This document shows, piece by piece, positions 25,991 to 34,150 of a stretch of DNA of 64,000 nt. This DNA comes from Brevundimonas sp. UBA5713 (GTDB lineage: Bacteria > Pseudomonadota > Alphaproteobacteria > Caulobacterales > Caulobacteraceae): contig NZ_DIGV01000018.1 in NCBI RefSeq assembly GCF_002419815.1, positions 43,291 through 107,290 of the forward strand, given 5' to 3'. The translations under genes and the position numbers were made by a program. Under the pieces are notes generated by a model. The model ran no database searches. It had not been told where the DNA came from and was given only the letters and a program-made list of their open reading frames with translations. How positions within the stretch are numbered: the first letter of the stretch is position 1; each line of letters begins with the position of its first letter.

Positions 25991-26580
25991 CAGGCCGTCT
26001 CCTGCCACCGGGCGAGGTAACGCGCCAGCATATCAATCTCCAGATTGACCTTATCCCCGACCTTTAGCGACCCCAAGGTCGTGTTTTCCCACGTATGCGG
26101 GATGATATTGACGCCAAAGGTGGTGCCTTCGACCTCGTTAACGGTCAGCGACACGCCATCAACCGTGATCGACCCCTTGGGGGCGATGAAGCGGTGAATC
26201 GGTTCGGTCACAGAAAAACGGATGCGGTGAGAGCCGTTTTCCGGCGTGATGTCCCGAACGGTACCCAGACCATCGACGTGGCCCGAGACGATATGGCCGC
26301 CCATTTCGTCGCCCAGCTTGGCGGCACGTTCCAGATTGACGCGCGAGCCTTCTGCCCACTCGCCCAGCTTGGTCTTCGAAAGGGTTTCCGCCGATACCTC
26401 GACAGCAAACCAGCCGTCGCCCTTTTCGGTAATCGTCAGGCAGCAGCCTGCGTGAGACACCGACGCGCCAAGATCCAGCGTCGACACATCCCAGACGGTC
26501 TCGATCTCATAGCGCCAGTCGCGGTTGGTGCGTTGCACACTGCGAACGCGACCGATGTCGGTAACAATACCGGTAAACAT
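25990..26580 (-). CDS. ribE: Riboflavin synthase alpha subunit
   Basis: A 196-residue enzyme that dismutates two lumazines into riboflavin. Two lumazine-binding repeats are visible: MFTGIVTDIGRVRSV with GASVSHAGCCLTIT, and GHIVSGHVDGLGTVRD with GSITVDGVSLTVNEVEG and FGVNIIPHTWENTTL. The start MFTGIV at 26580 is the conserved family start; the frame runs 19 codons further up. It begins four bases after the ribD stop and overlaps ribBA by one base. Confidence 0.95.
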   Translation of the reverse strand: MFTGIVTDIGRVRSVQRTNRDWRYEIETVWDVSTLDLGASVSHAGCCLTITEKGDGWFAVEVSAETLSKTKLGEWAEGSRVNLERAAKLGDEMGGHIVSGHVDGLGTVRDITPENGSHRIRFSVTEPIHRFIAPKGSITVDGVSLTVNEVEGTTFGVNIIPHTWENTTLGSLKVGDKVNLEIDMLARYLARWQETA

Positions 26581-26584
26581 ATAG

Positions 26585-27211
26585 TCAGACCTTCTCGTAG
26601 CGTTCCCACAAGTCGTCACCCAAGGGCTCGACCGCAAGACGCCGGAAACGCGGAGCGTCGGAAAGTTTCAGGAAATCCAGCTCTGCAATACCCGAACGGC
26701 CGCTTTGACCCAAGATCATCGGCGCACGGAACCACTCAATGGCATCGATTAATCCGCCGCGCAGGAAACTGGCAGCCACCTTGCCCCCACCTTCGATCAG
26801 CAAGGATGACACGCCGCGCGCCGACAGATCGGCCAAGACCGCCTCGATAGACGGACGCCCGTCCGTGGATATTTCAACCCTGACCACCTCGGCCTGTCCC
26901 ACGTCTCGCGGCTCGGCGGCGGTGTAGATCACGGCCCCGTCCGCTAGATGCGCCGAGGCCGGTGTGCGCAACTGGCTGTCCAGCACCACGCGAAGCGGCT
27001 GTTTTGGCGTTTCGCCCTCCAGCCGAGCAGTCAGTTGCGGATTATCGGCTAACACGGTCTCCACGCCCACCAGAATGGCGTCGTGGGTGGCACGCAATCG
27101 ATGACCCTGCTGGCGTGACTGAGGCCCGGTGATCCACTGGCTTTCACCAGAGGCCATGGCGATCTTACCGTCCAGAGACGTCGCCAGTTTCAGGGTGACG
27201 CGCGGGCGCAT
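26585..27211 (-). CDS. ribD: RibD reductase domain only (5-amino-6-(5-phosphoribosylamino)uracil reductase)
   Basis: A 208-residue protein that corresponds to the C-terminal NADPH reductase half of bifunctional RibD: RPRVTLKLATSLDGKIAM, GESQWITGPQSRQQGHRLRATHDAILVGVETVLADNPQLTAR, and LLIEGGGKVAASFL. The N-terminal deaminase domain, with its HAE and PxxC zinc motifs and about 140 residues, is absent. There is no room for it, since ATG 27211 shares a base with the stop of nrdR. It therefore can do the reduction but not the preceding deamination. Gene order nrdR-ribD-ribE-ribBA-ribH is otherwise standard. Confidence 0.93.
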   Translation of the reverse strand: MRPRVTLKLATSLDGKIAMASGESQWITGPQSRQQGHRLRATHDAILVGVETVLADNPQLTARLEGETPKQPLRVVLDSQLRTPASAHLADGAVIYTAAEPRDVGQAEVVRVEISTDGRPSIEAVLADLSARGVSSLLIEGGGKVAASFLRGGLIDAIEWFRAPMILGQSGRSGIAELDFLKLSDAPRFRRLAVEPLGDDLWERYEKV

Positions 27212-27690
27212 CAGTCCTGTCCGGCGTTCAGCTTGTTCTCGTCAAAACCCTCGTCACCGAGGAATTTGGCAAAGTCGCTGGTGTGGCGGAAATCTTTGTA
27301 CACCGAGGCGTAGCGGACATAGGCCACTTCATCGACACCCTTCAACGCCTTCATGATGAAGTCACCCACCACGCTGGACGGGATTTCAGTTTCGCCGAGG
27401 CTTTCCAGCTGGCGCACGATGCGGCTGACCAGTTGCTCGACCTGATCGGGTTGAACCGGACGTTTGCGCAGGGCAATGCCCAGTGAGCGTTCCAGCTTAT
27501 CGCGATCAAACGGCGTGCGGCGGCCATTCCGTTTCAGAATGACCAGTTCACGCAACTGCACACGTTCGAAGGTGGTGAAGCGCCCCCCGCATTGCGGGCA
27601 CGACCGACGGCGGCGGATCGCCGAGCCATCATCCGATGGCCGGCTGTCCTTCACCTGAGTGTCGCCATTTCCACAGAAGGGGCACTTCAT
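27211..27690 (-). CDS. nrdR: Transcriptional repressor NrdR
   Basis: A 159-residue regulator of ribonucleotide reductase genes. It has an N-terminal zinc ribbon (CPFCGNGDTQVKDSRPSDDG, then CPQCGGRFTTFER) and an ATP-cone domain (LVILKRNGRRTPFDRDKLERSL) that senses ATP/dATP. The stop overlaps the ribD ATG by one base, and the gene follows glyA by 13 bases, so it is in the riboflavin operon. No nrd genes are in the window. Confidence 0.95.
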   Translation of the reverse strand: MKCPFCGNGDTQVKDSRPSDDGSAIRRRRSCPQCGGRFTTFERVQLRELVILKRNGRRTPFDRDKLERSLGIALRKRPVQPDQVEQLVSRIVRQLESLGETEIPSSVVGDFIMKALKGVDEVAYVRYASVYKDFRHTSDFAKFLGDEGFDENKLNAGQD

Positions 27691-27703
27691 TCAAATCAAT
27701 CCC

Positions 27704-28987
27704 TTAGCGGTAGATCGGGAAGCGATGGGTTAGCTCGCGTACCTGCGCAGCCACCGAAGCGATCACAGCCGGATCGGCTTCGTCGCCACCGTTCATCGAC
27801 GAAACGACGTCGGCGATCCAGTGACCAATCTGACGGAACTCTTCCTCGCCAAAGCCGCGGGTGGTGCCAGCCGGTGTTCCCAGACGGATACCCGAGGTAA
27901 CGGTGAACGGCGCGGTGTCAAAAGGCACGCCGTTCTTGTTGCAGGTCATCAGCGCCTTTTCGAGCTCGTGCTCGGTGGCTTTGCCGGTCACGCCCTTCGG
28001 ACGCAGATCGACCAGCATCAGGTGACTGTCGGTGCCGCCGGTGACGATGGCCAGACCGCGCTCGATCAGGACTTCAGACAGGGCCTTGGCGTTCTTCACC
28101 ACTTGCTGGGCATAGGCCTTGAACTCGGGCTTCAGAGCTTCACCAAAAGCCACAGCCTTACCAGCGATGACGTGCTCCAGCGGGCCGCCTTGCAGGCCCG
28201 GGAAGACGGCCGAGTTGATCTTCTTACCCAGATCCAGATCGTTCGACAGGATCATGCCGCCGCGCGGGCCACGCAGGGTCTTGTGGGTGGTGGTGGTGAC
28301 GACGTGGGCGTGTGGCAGCGGGTCAGGATAGACGCCACCGGCGATCAGACCGGCGTAGTGGGCCATATCCACCATCAGATAGGCACCGACCGAGTCAGCG
28401 ATTTCGCGGAAGCGCTTGAAGTCGATCTGACGGGCGTAGGCCGATGCACCAGCAAGGATCAGCTTGGGCTTCTCGCGCTCAGCCATTTCGGCCACGTTGT
28501 CATAGTCGATGGTGTGGTCGTCTTCGCGGACCTTATAGGTCACCGGACGGAACCACTTGCCCGACTGGTTGGCGGGCGAACCGTGGGTCAGGTGGCCACC
28601 GCAGGCGAGATCCATACCCAAGAAGGTATCGCCCGGTTGCAGCAGCGCGAAGAAGACAGCCTGGTTGGCCTGGGCACCCGAGTGCGGCTGGACGTTGACG
28701 AATTCGGCACCGAACAGCTGCTTGGCGCGCTCGCGGGCCAGATCCTCGGTGATATCAACGAACTCGCAACCACCATAGTAGCGACGACCCGGATAGCCTT
28801 CGGCGTACTTGTTGGTCAGGACCGAGCCTTGCGCTTCCAGCACCGCCTTGGAGACGATGTTTTCAGAAGCGATCAGTTCGATCTGCTCCTGCTGGCGTCC
28901 CAGCTCACTTTGAATGCCCTTGAAGATTTCCGGGTCGGCGTCGGCCAGAGACTGGGAAAAATAAGAATCGTGGGTGAATGCGGTCAC
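27704..28987 (-). CDS. glyA: Serine hydroxymethyltransferase
   Basis: A 427-residue PLP enzyme converting serine and tetrahydrofolate to glycine and methylene-THF. Motifs: ELIASENIVSKAVLEAQGSVLTNKYAEGYPGRRYYGGCEFVD, VQPHSGAQANQAVFF, MVDMAHYAGLIAGG and VVTTTTHKTLRGPRGGMI with the PLP Lys. GTG 28987 is preferred, as GGGGA lies eight bases upstream; the ORF continues five codons up to a TTG. First gene of the glyA-nrdR-rib-nusB-thiL run. Confidence 0.96.
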   Translation of the reverse strand: MTAFTHDSYFSQSLADADPEIFKGIQSELGRQQEQIELIASENIVSKAVLEAQGSVLTNKYAEGYPGRRYYGGCEFVDITEDLARERAKQLFGAEFVNVQPHSGAQANQAVFFALLQPGDTFLGMDLACGGHLTHGSPANQSGKWFRPVTYKVREDDHTIDYDNVAEMAEREKPKLILAGASAYARQIDFKRFREIADSVGAYLMVDMAHYAGLIAGGVYPDPLPHAHVVTTTTHKTLRGPRGGMILSNDLDLGKKINSAVFPGLQGGPLEHVIAGKAVAFGEALKPEFKAYAQQVVKNAKALSEVLIERGLAIVTGGTDSHLMLVDLRPKGVTGKATEHELEKALMTCNKNGVPFDTAPFTVTSGIRLGTPAGTTRGFGEEEFRQIGHWIADVVSSMNGGDEADPAVIASVAAQVRELTHRFPIYR

Positions 28988-29066
28988 TGTGGGAATCCCC
29001 AAGGCTGAGCGGCTGGTTGGTGCTTCCTTCTAGGCTGCGCCGACCATAACCACAACATCTAGGGGG

Positions 29067-29255
29067 TCAGCGTTTTTCAAGTACCCGCTTCAGCTTGGCG
29101 ATCGCCACCCGTTCCACGCCTTTTGGATCGGATGCAGGACCAAGCGCACTCACCTCGCGCCCGCTGGCGACGTGAATGGCCGAACATTTTAAATAGGCCC
29201 CGTTGCGCACGAACTCGACGATCACATCGCCGAGTTCACTATCGCGCGACATCAT
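29067..29255 (-). CDS. Small conserved-looking protein downstream of hemA
   Basis: A 62-residue soluble protein: GDVIVEFVRNGAYLKCSAIHVASGREVSALGPAS, then a C-terminal helix GVERVAIAKLKRVLEKR. It looks like a compact beta-beta-alpha fold, probably one of the short alphaproteobacterial proteins annotated as DUF6898, though I am not certain. Its ATG overlaps the hemA stop by four bases, which supports a real, co-translated gene. Confidence 0.65.
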   Translation of the reverse strand: MMSRDSELGDVIVEFVRNGAYLKCSAIHVASGREVSALGPASDPKGVERVAIAKLKRVLEKR

Positions 29256-30478
29256 GCGGCGACCGGACGCCGCGCCACGTTGCAGTGCGAGAACAGCTTG
29301 TCCATGGCGTCGACAAGCTTGTCCATCATGTCGTCGTCATGGTTGGGCGACGGGGTAAATCGCAGACGCTCGGTCCCCTTGGGCACGGTCGGATAGTTGA
29401 TCGGCTGGACGTAGATCCCGTAGTCGTCCAGCAGCATGTCGGAAATCTTCTTGCAGTGGACAGGGTTGCCCACCAGCACCGGCACGATGTGGCTTTCCGA
29501 CGGCATGACCGGCAGGCCCTTGGCCGCGAAACGGTCTTTCAGCGCCTGAGCGCGTTCCTGGTGCTGCTCACGCAGTTCAGGGTGCGACTTGAGATGACGC
29601 ACCGACGCCAGCGCGCCCGCAGTCAGTGCGGGCGGCAGCGAGGTCGTAAAGATAAAGCCCGAAGCCCAGCTGCGCACTGCGTCCACGATCATGGCGTCGG
29701 CAGCGATATAGCCGCCCATCACGCCGATGGCCTTGCCCATGGTGCATTCGATAATGTCGATCTCGCCCTGCACGCCGTCGCGCTCTGCCACGCCTGCGCC
29801 GGTGGCACCGTACAGGCCTACAGCGTGAACTTCGTCCAGATAGGTCAGCGCATTGTATTTGCGCGCCAGAGCGATAGTGCCCTTCAGATCGGCAATATCG
29901 CCGTCCATCGAATAGACGGACTCGAACGCGATCAGCTTGGGCGCATCGGCCGGAGCGGCGGCCAGCAGCTCTTCCAGATGCTCGAGATCGTTGTGGCGGA
30001 AGATATGACGCGGACCGCCGCCGTGGCGGATGCCTTCGATCATCGAGGCGTGGTTCAGAGCGTCAGAGAAAATGATTAGCCCCGGCAGAATCTTCTGCAG
30101 GGTCGAAAGCGTTGCCTCGTTACCGACGTAGCCCGACGTGAACAGCAGAGCCGCATCCTTCTTGTGCCAGTCGGCCAGTTCGGCTTCGAGGTCCACAGCC
30201 GAACGCGTGGTGCCGGAAATATTACGGGTACCACCCGCCCCTGCACCCACCGTGTCGATGGCCTCGTGCATAGCTTCCAGCACAACCGGATGCTGCCCCA
30301 TGCCGAGGTAGTCGTTCGAACACCAGATCACGACGTCCTGCTCGGTGCCGTCTTCACGACGACGCACAGCGCGCGGAAACTGGCCTCGCACCCGCTTCAG
30401 ATCAGCGAACACGCGATAGCGGCCTTCGGCGCGCACCTGCTCCACAGAGTTCTGAAAGGCGGATTTATAATCGAACAC
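29252..30478 (-). CDS. hemA: 5-aminolevulinate synthase
   Basis: A 408-residue PLP enzyme that condenses glycine and succinyl-CoA into ALA, the C4 (Shemin) route used by alphaproteobacteria. It starts MFDYKSAFQNSVEQVRAEGRYRVFADL; GAGAGGTRNISGTTR is the glycine-rich substrate loop, YLDEVHAVGLYGATGAG the PLP contact and TMGKAIGVMGGY carries the Lys. The start codon is GTG. GlyA upstream supplies glycine, and hemB lies divergent 232 bases away, so the two first heme steps share a regulatory region. Confidence 0.97.
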   Translation of the reverse strand: MFDYKSAFQNSVEQVRAEGRYRVFADLKRVRGQFPRAVRRREDGTEQDVVIWCSNDYLGMGQHPVVLEAMHEAIDTVGAGAGGTRNISGTTRSAVDLEAELADWHKKDAALLFTSGYVGNEATLSTLQKILPGLIIFSDALNHASMIEGIRHGGGPRHIFRHNDLEHLEELLAAAPADAPKLIAFESVYSMDGDIADLKGTIALARKYNALTYLDEVHAVGLYGATGAGVAERDGVQGEIDIIECTMGKAIGVMGGYIAADAMIVDAVRSWASGFIFTTSLPPALTAGALASVRHLKSHPELREQHQERAQALKDRFAAKGLPVMPSESHIVPVLVGNPVHCKKISDMLLDDYGIYVQPINYPTVPKGTERLRFTPSPNHDDDMMDKLVDAMDKLFSHCNVARRPVAA

Positions 30479-30710
30479 GAGTGCGTTTCTTTTCTTTATA
30501 AAGGCTGCGGCCTATTTGCGCCCTTGATAACGCGATGTCCACGTTCGCGTCAGGACAAAATGCCCCAGTTCGACCAACTGATAATGGTTCGCATCCAAAG
30601 CTACGCTTCACTGTAACTAGAATCCGCTGAAAGAAGCGGTTTCTCAGCGTGTTTTGCGCCGTGCTGCGGATTGGTTTAGCAGAAGCCTTCGCGTTCCAAG
30701 GACTATTGTC
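30479..30710. promoter_or_regulatory. Divergent hemA / hemB intergenic region
   Basis: A 232-base gap between the start codons of the first two heme genes. It carries A+T-rich patches near hemA (TTCTTTTCTTTATAAAGG) and a small hairpin before hemB (30624-30639, 5 bp stem). I looked for a TTGAT-N4-ATCAA FnrL box and found only the left half (TTGATAACG), so oxygen control is not supported. AAGGA at 30698-30702 serves hemB. Confidence 0.5.
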
Positions 30711-31718
30711 ATGAGCACTCCTCCCTTCCAGCCCGCTGCCTTCCCCTATGCCCGCCCGCGTCGTCTGCGGACAGCCCCATGGGTGCGTCGTCTGGTGGCT
30801 GAAACCACGCTTACGGCAAGCGACCTGATCTGGCCGGTCGTGGTGCACGACGGGGAGGACGACAAGGTCGCTGTGCAGTCCATGCCCGGCGTATTCCGCC
30901 TGTCGCGAAAAGAAGCGGTCAACGCTGCTCTAGAGGCCCGCGACCTCGGTATTCCGATGATCGCCCTGTTCCCGAACATCGCTCACACGCCCAAGGACAA
31001 CATCGGCTCGGGCGCGACCGATCCGGACGGCCTGATTCCCGAAGTGATCCGCGCCATGAAAGATGCGGCTCCTGAAGTCGGCATCATGACCGATGTGGCG
31101 CTGGATTGTTACACAGACCACGGTCAGGACGGCGTGATGGAAGGTGATAAAATCGCCAACGACGCCACCATCGAACGTCTTGAAGAACAGGCCTTCATTC
31201 ACGCCCACGCCGGTGCCGACGCCGTCGCGCCGTCCGACATGATGGATGGCCGCATTCAGGCCATCCGCAATGCGCTGGAGGCCAACGGCTATCAGGATAC
31301 GATGATTATCTCCTATGCCGCCAAATTCGCTTCGGGCTTTTACGGTCCGTACCGCGATGCGGTCGGGTCGGCCACGGCGCTGAAGGGCGACAAGAAGACC
31401 TATCAGATGGACTTCGCCAACACCGAGGAAGCCCTGCGCGAAGTCGCCATGGACATCTCCGAAGGCGCAGACGCCGTCATCGTTAAGCCGGGCATGCCGT
31501 ATCTAGATATCGTCCAGCGCGTGACCGAGACTTTCCATGTACCGACCTTCGCCTATCAGGTGTCGGGCGAGTACGCGATGATGCAGGCCGCCATCGCCAA
31601 GGGGTGGCTGGACAAGGATCGCGTCATTCTGGAAAGCCTGCACGCGTTCAAGCGCGCCGGTGCGGCAGGCATCATCAGCTATTTCGCGCCGACTGCCGCG
31701 CGTATGTTGAACGACTAA
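30711..31718 (+). CDS. hemB: Delta-aminolevulinic acid dehydratase (porphobilinogen synthase)
   Basis: A 335-residue enzyme that joins two ALA into porphobilinogen. The metal segment reads DVALDCYTDHGQDGVMEG: Asp-rich, not the Cys-rich zinc type, as in Mg-dependent alphaproteobacterial enzymes. The Schiff-base Lys residues lie in MIISYAAKFASGFYGPYRDA and in VIVKPGMPYLDIV; AYQVSGEYAMMQAA completes the site. ATG 30711 is chosen for AAGGA upstream and the N-terminus PFQPAAFPYARPRRLR; the frame begins earlier at 30654. Confidence 0.96.
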   Translation: MSTPPFQPAAFPYARPRRLRTAPWVRRLVAETTLTASDLIWPVVVHDGEDDKVAVQSMPGVFRLSRKEAVNAALEARDLGIPMIALFPNIAHTPKDNIGSGATDPDGLIPEVIRAMKDAAPEVGIMTDVALDCYTDHGQDGVMEGDKIANDATIERLEEQAFIHAHAGADAVAPSDMMDGRIQAIRNALEANGYQDTMIISYAAKFASGFYGPYRDAVGSATALKGDKKTYQMDFANTEEALREVAMDISEGADAVIVKPGMPYLDIVQRVTETFHVPTFAYQVSGEYAMMQAAIAKGWLDKDRVILESLHAFKRAGAAGIISYFAPTAARMLND

Positions 31719-31732
31719 ATTGCGTCAGGTCC

Positions 31733-31759
31733 GATCCGGCAGCCCTAGGCTGTCGGATC
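31733..31759. terminator. Twelve-base-pair hairpin between hemB and the flavin reductase gene
   Basis: Bases 31733-31744 pair with 31748-31759 (12 bp, one G-T pair, three-base loop). It spans the stop codon of the convergent reductase gene and lies 15 bases after hemB. No T run follows on either strand, so termination is likely but not certain. Confidence 0.5.
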
Positions 31760-32248
31760 AACCGCGCTGCCGTATTGGCCACGGAAATAGGTCAGGGCAT
31801 CCCCCGGCCGTGTATCAAACGCCGTCACCCGCCCCACGATCACCAGATGATCACCCATGACGATGCGGTCATGGGTCAGGCAATCCAGACGCGTTACCGC
31901 ATTGCGCAGACGCGGCGGGGCCGGATTTCCGGTCTCGAACTCCTGCTCGGTCAGGCGTGCCGCCCCCCAGGCAAAACGATCCGACATGGCCTGATCTTCG
32001 ACAGGCAGCATATGCACGGCGAAACGGTCCGCGCCCGCAAAGGCGTCGTGACGGTCCGACTTGATGTCCATGCACCACAGCACCAGCGGCGGTTCCAGAG
32101 ACACAGAGGTGAAGGAGTTTACGGTGATCCCCAGCGGGCCATCCACCGTATGCGCCGTCACCACGCATACGCCCGTGGCAAAGCCGCCCAGCGCCCTGCG
32201 ATAGGCGCGCGGATCAAAATCGTCGGTATTATCAATCAGTCCGGTCAC
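31745..32248 (-). CDS. Flavin reductase-like domain protein (NAD(P)H:flavin oxidoreductase)
   Basis: A 167-residue FMN-binding split-barrel protein. It opens DFDPRAYRRALGGFATGVCVVTA, followed by GITVNSFTSVSLEPPLVLWCMD, the FMN-binding strand pattern, then FAVHMLPVEDQAMSDRFA and a C-terminal YFRGQYGSAVD. The family gives reduced flavin to a partner monooxygenase, but none is adjacent. GTG 32248 gives the usual length; the open frame reaches ATG 32326, whose extra 26 residues look non-protein. Start is uncertain. Confidence 0.82.
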   Translation of the reverse strand: MTGLIDNTDDFDPRAYRRALGGFATGVCVVTAHTVDGPLGITVNSFTSVSLEPPLVLWCMDIKSDRHDAFAGADRFAVHMLPVEDQAMSDRFAWGAARLTEQEFETGNPAPPRLRNAVTRLDCLTHDRIVMGDHLVIVGRVTAFDTRPGDALTYFRGQYGSAVDPTA

Positions 32249-32362
32249 ACCCCTGACTAGGCCGCCCTGCCCCCAGCGGCAAGCCCGCGAAAGGCCGCAA
32301 CAGCTTCTTAACGGGCCGCGTGGCATTTAGGGCCAAGCTTATAGTTAAGGCAGACGGACCTC

Positions 32363-33265
32363 ATGGCGCAAAGCGATCGCCCCATTCTGATCAAGAAGGT
32401 CAAGAAGGTGCAGGGACACGGCCACCATGGTGGTGCGTGGAAGGTGGCCTACGCCGACTTCGTCACGGCCATGATGGCCTTCTTCCTGCTGATGTGGCTG
32501 ATCAACACGACCGATCCGGAGCAAAAGCGCGGCATCGCAGAGTATTTCGCGCCCTCGTCGGTTTCGGCCGCCAGCTCTGGCTCTGGCGGCCTTCTGGGCG
32601 GAACCTCGCTGGGGGATGATGAAGGTGCCAAGGGTGCCGGATCGAATATGATCATCGAGCAGTTGGCCCCGCCCGCGCCGGAATCGCCCGAGGCCGCGGG
32701 TCAATCGTCAGACCTGTCCTCTGCCAGCGAAGCCGCCTTGCGCGCCGAGATCGCCCGCCGCGAAGCTGCCGATTTCGCCAGCGCCGCCGAATCTCTGCGT
32801 CAGGCCATGCAGTCCATGCCGGAACTGGCTGAACTGTCGAAACAGCTGATCATTGACCAAACGCCAGAGGGCCTGCGCATCCAGCTGGTCGACCAGGAAG
32901 GTCGCTCCATGTTCGAGAACGGCTCGGCCCGCCCGAACCCGCGCGCCCAGACCCTGTTGCGTGCCGTATCGCGGGCAATCAATCGCCTGCCAAACCGTAT
33001 CAGCATCACCGGCCACACCAGCGCCGTTGCGGGTTCCAATCGTGCCAACGCACCGGGCGACTGGCCGCTGTCATCGGCCCGTGCCGACGCCTCCCGTGTG
33101 ATTTTGCAGAACTCCGGCGTGAACCCGGACCGCGTCTATTCCGTTGCAGGTAAGGCAGGGTCTGATCCGCTCTATCCTGACGACCCGTCACTGGCAGGCA
33201 ATCGCCGCATCGCCATCGTTTTGCTGCGTGAAGCGCCGGTCCTGCCAGCCGATACCAGCCTCTAG
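32363..33265 (+). CDS. motB: Flagellar motor stator protein MotB
   Basis: A 300-residue inner-membrane protein of the proton-driven stator. The start is basic (KKVKKVQGHGHHGGAWKVAYADF), then a single membrane helix, FVTAMMAFFLLMWL, with the proton-carrying Asp at residue 32 in YADF. A Gly/Ser linker follows, and the OmpA-like peptidoglycan-binding domain includes ISITGHTSA, WPLSSARADASRVIL and ADPLYP-like end motifs. motA is not adjacent, as in Caulobacter, where the two are separate. The gene is alone between divergent and downstream genes. Confidence 0.93.
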   Translation: MAQSDRPILIKKVKKVQGHGHHGGAWKVAYADFVTAMMAFFLLMWLINTTDPEQKRGIAEYFAPSSVSAASSGSGGLLGGTSLGDDEGAKGAGSNMIIEQLAPPAPESPEAAGQSSDLSSASEAALRAEIARREAADFASAAESLRQAMQSMPELAELSKQLIIDQTPEGLRIQLVDQEGRSMFENGSARPNPRAQTLLRAVSRAINRLPNRISITGHTSAVAGSNRANAPGDWPLSSARADASRVILQNSGVNPDRVYSVAGKAGSDPLYPDDPSLAGNRRIAIVLLREAPVLPADTSL

Positions 33266-33375
33266 TCCAAAGGTGGGCACTTGCGAAAGATGAAGGATGG
33301 GGGGCTATATCCGGAAATGATCGTCCCCGTCGTTCGTCGCGCGCGTGGTCAAACCTTGGGTGCGAGAACTGCGCG

Positions 33376-34101
33376 ATGACCCAGCATATCCCCTCCAGAC
33401 AGTTGCGCTTCTTCGTGACGGCAGAGTCGCCGTGCGCCTATCTGCCGGACCGGATGGAGCGGAAGATCTTCGCCAATCTGCCGCTCAGCGAAGGCGCGGT
33501 CGTCAACGACAGCCTGACCCACGCCGGTTTCCGGCGCAGCCAGAACATCGCCTATCGTCCTGCCTGCGAGACCTGTGCCCTTTGCGTATCCGTGCGCATT
33601 CCGGTGGCCGAGTTTGACCTCAACCGCACGTCCAAAAAGCTGATCAAGCGCAATAGCGATCTGCAACGCCGCATCGTCGATCCGATTGCGACCGCAGAGC
33701 AATATGATCTGCTGAAGCGCTATCTGGCCGCCCGCCATCCCCACGGTGGCATGAACGAGATGGGCGAAGCCGACTTCGTCACCATGATCGAGGATTCGGT
33801 GGTACGGACACACGTCTGCGAATACCGCCTGCCGTCCGAAGACAACCGCCTGATCGGTTTTGCCCTGATCGACGTGTTGGGCGATGGTCTGTCGATGGTC
33901 TACAGCGCGTTTGATCCGACCCTGCCACAGCGCAGCTTGGGTCGCTATATTGTTCTGGACCACATCCACCAGGCCGCGACCGTCACCCTGCCCTATGTCT
34001 ATCTGGGCTATTGGGTACAGGGCTCCAAAACCATGGATTACAAGGCCCAGTATCGTCCGCTGGAAGCTTTGGGACTGTTCGGTTGGCAGCGTCTCCCCTG
34101 A
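33376..34101 (+). CDS. bpt: Aspartate/glutamate leucyltransferase
   Basis: A 241-residue protein-tRNA transferase that adds Leu to N-terminal Asp or Glu, making an N-end-rule degron for ClpS/ClpAP. The N-domain Cys set is ESPCAYLPD and ACETCALCVSVRIPV; the catalytic part holds LIKRNSDLQ, YLAARHPHGGMNEM, GDGLSMVYSAFDPTLPQRSLG and YLGYWVQGSKTMDYKAQYRP. The arginyltransferase name is often applied to it. It ends at a hairpin shared with parC. Confidence 0.94.
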   Translation: MTQHIPSRQLRFFVTAESPCAYLPDRMERKIFANLPLSEGAVVNDSLTHAGFRRSQNIAYRPACETCALCVSVRIPVAEFDLNRTSKKLIKRNSDLQRRIVDPIATAEQYDLLKRYLAARHPHGGMNEMGEADFVTMIEDSVVRTHVCEYRLPSEDNRLIGFALIDVLGDGLSMVYSAFDPTLPQRSLGRYIVLDHIHQAATVTLPYVYLGYWVQGSKTMDYKAQYRPLEALGLFGWQRLP

Positions 34102-34110
34102 CCTGAAACA

Positions 34111-34140
34111 TAAAAAAAGGGGACCGGATCGGTCCCCTTC
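34111..34140. terminator. Terminator between bpt and parC
   Basis: A 10 bp stem (34117-34126 with 34130-34139) and three-base loop. The A7 run on the left becomes T7 on the minus strand, so it best fits the end of parC; on the plus strand the following CTTCTTCATTTT is a weaker tract for bpt. Confidence 0.85.
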
Positions 34141-34150
34141 TTCATTTTCG

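Noticed and set aside
24857..27211. FMN riboswitch for the riboflavin genes
   Set aside because: The rib genes follow nrdR and one another with overlaps or gaps of a few bases; there is no leader, and the RFN core is not seen before glyA.
30479..30710. FnrL box between hemA and hemB
   Set aside because: Only the left half TTGAT is present; the right half does not match.
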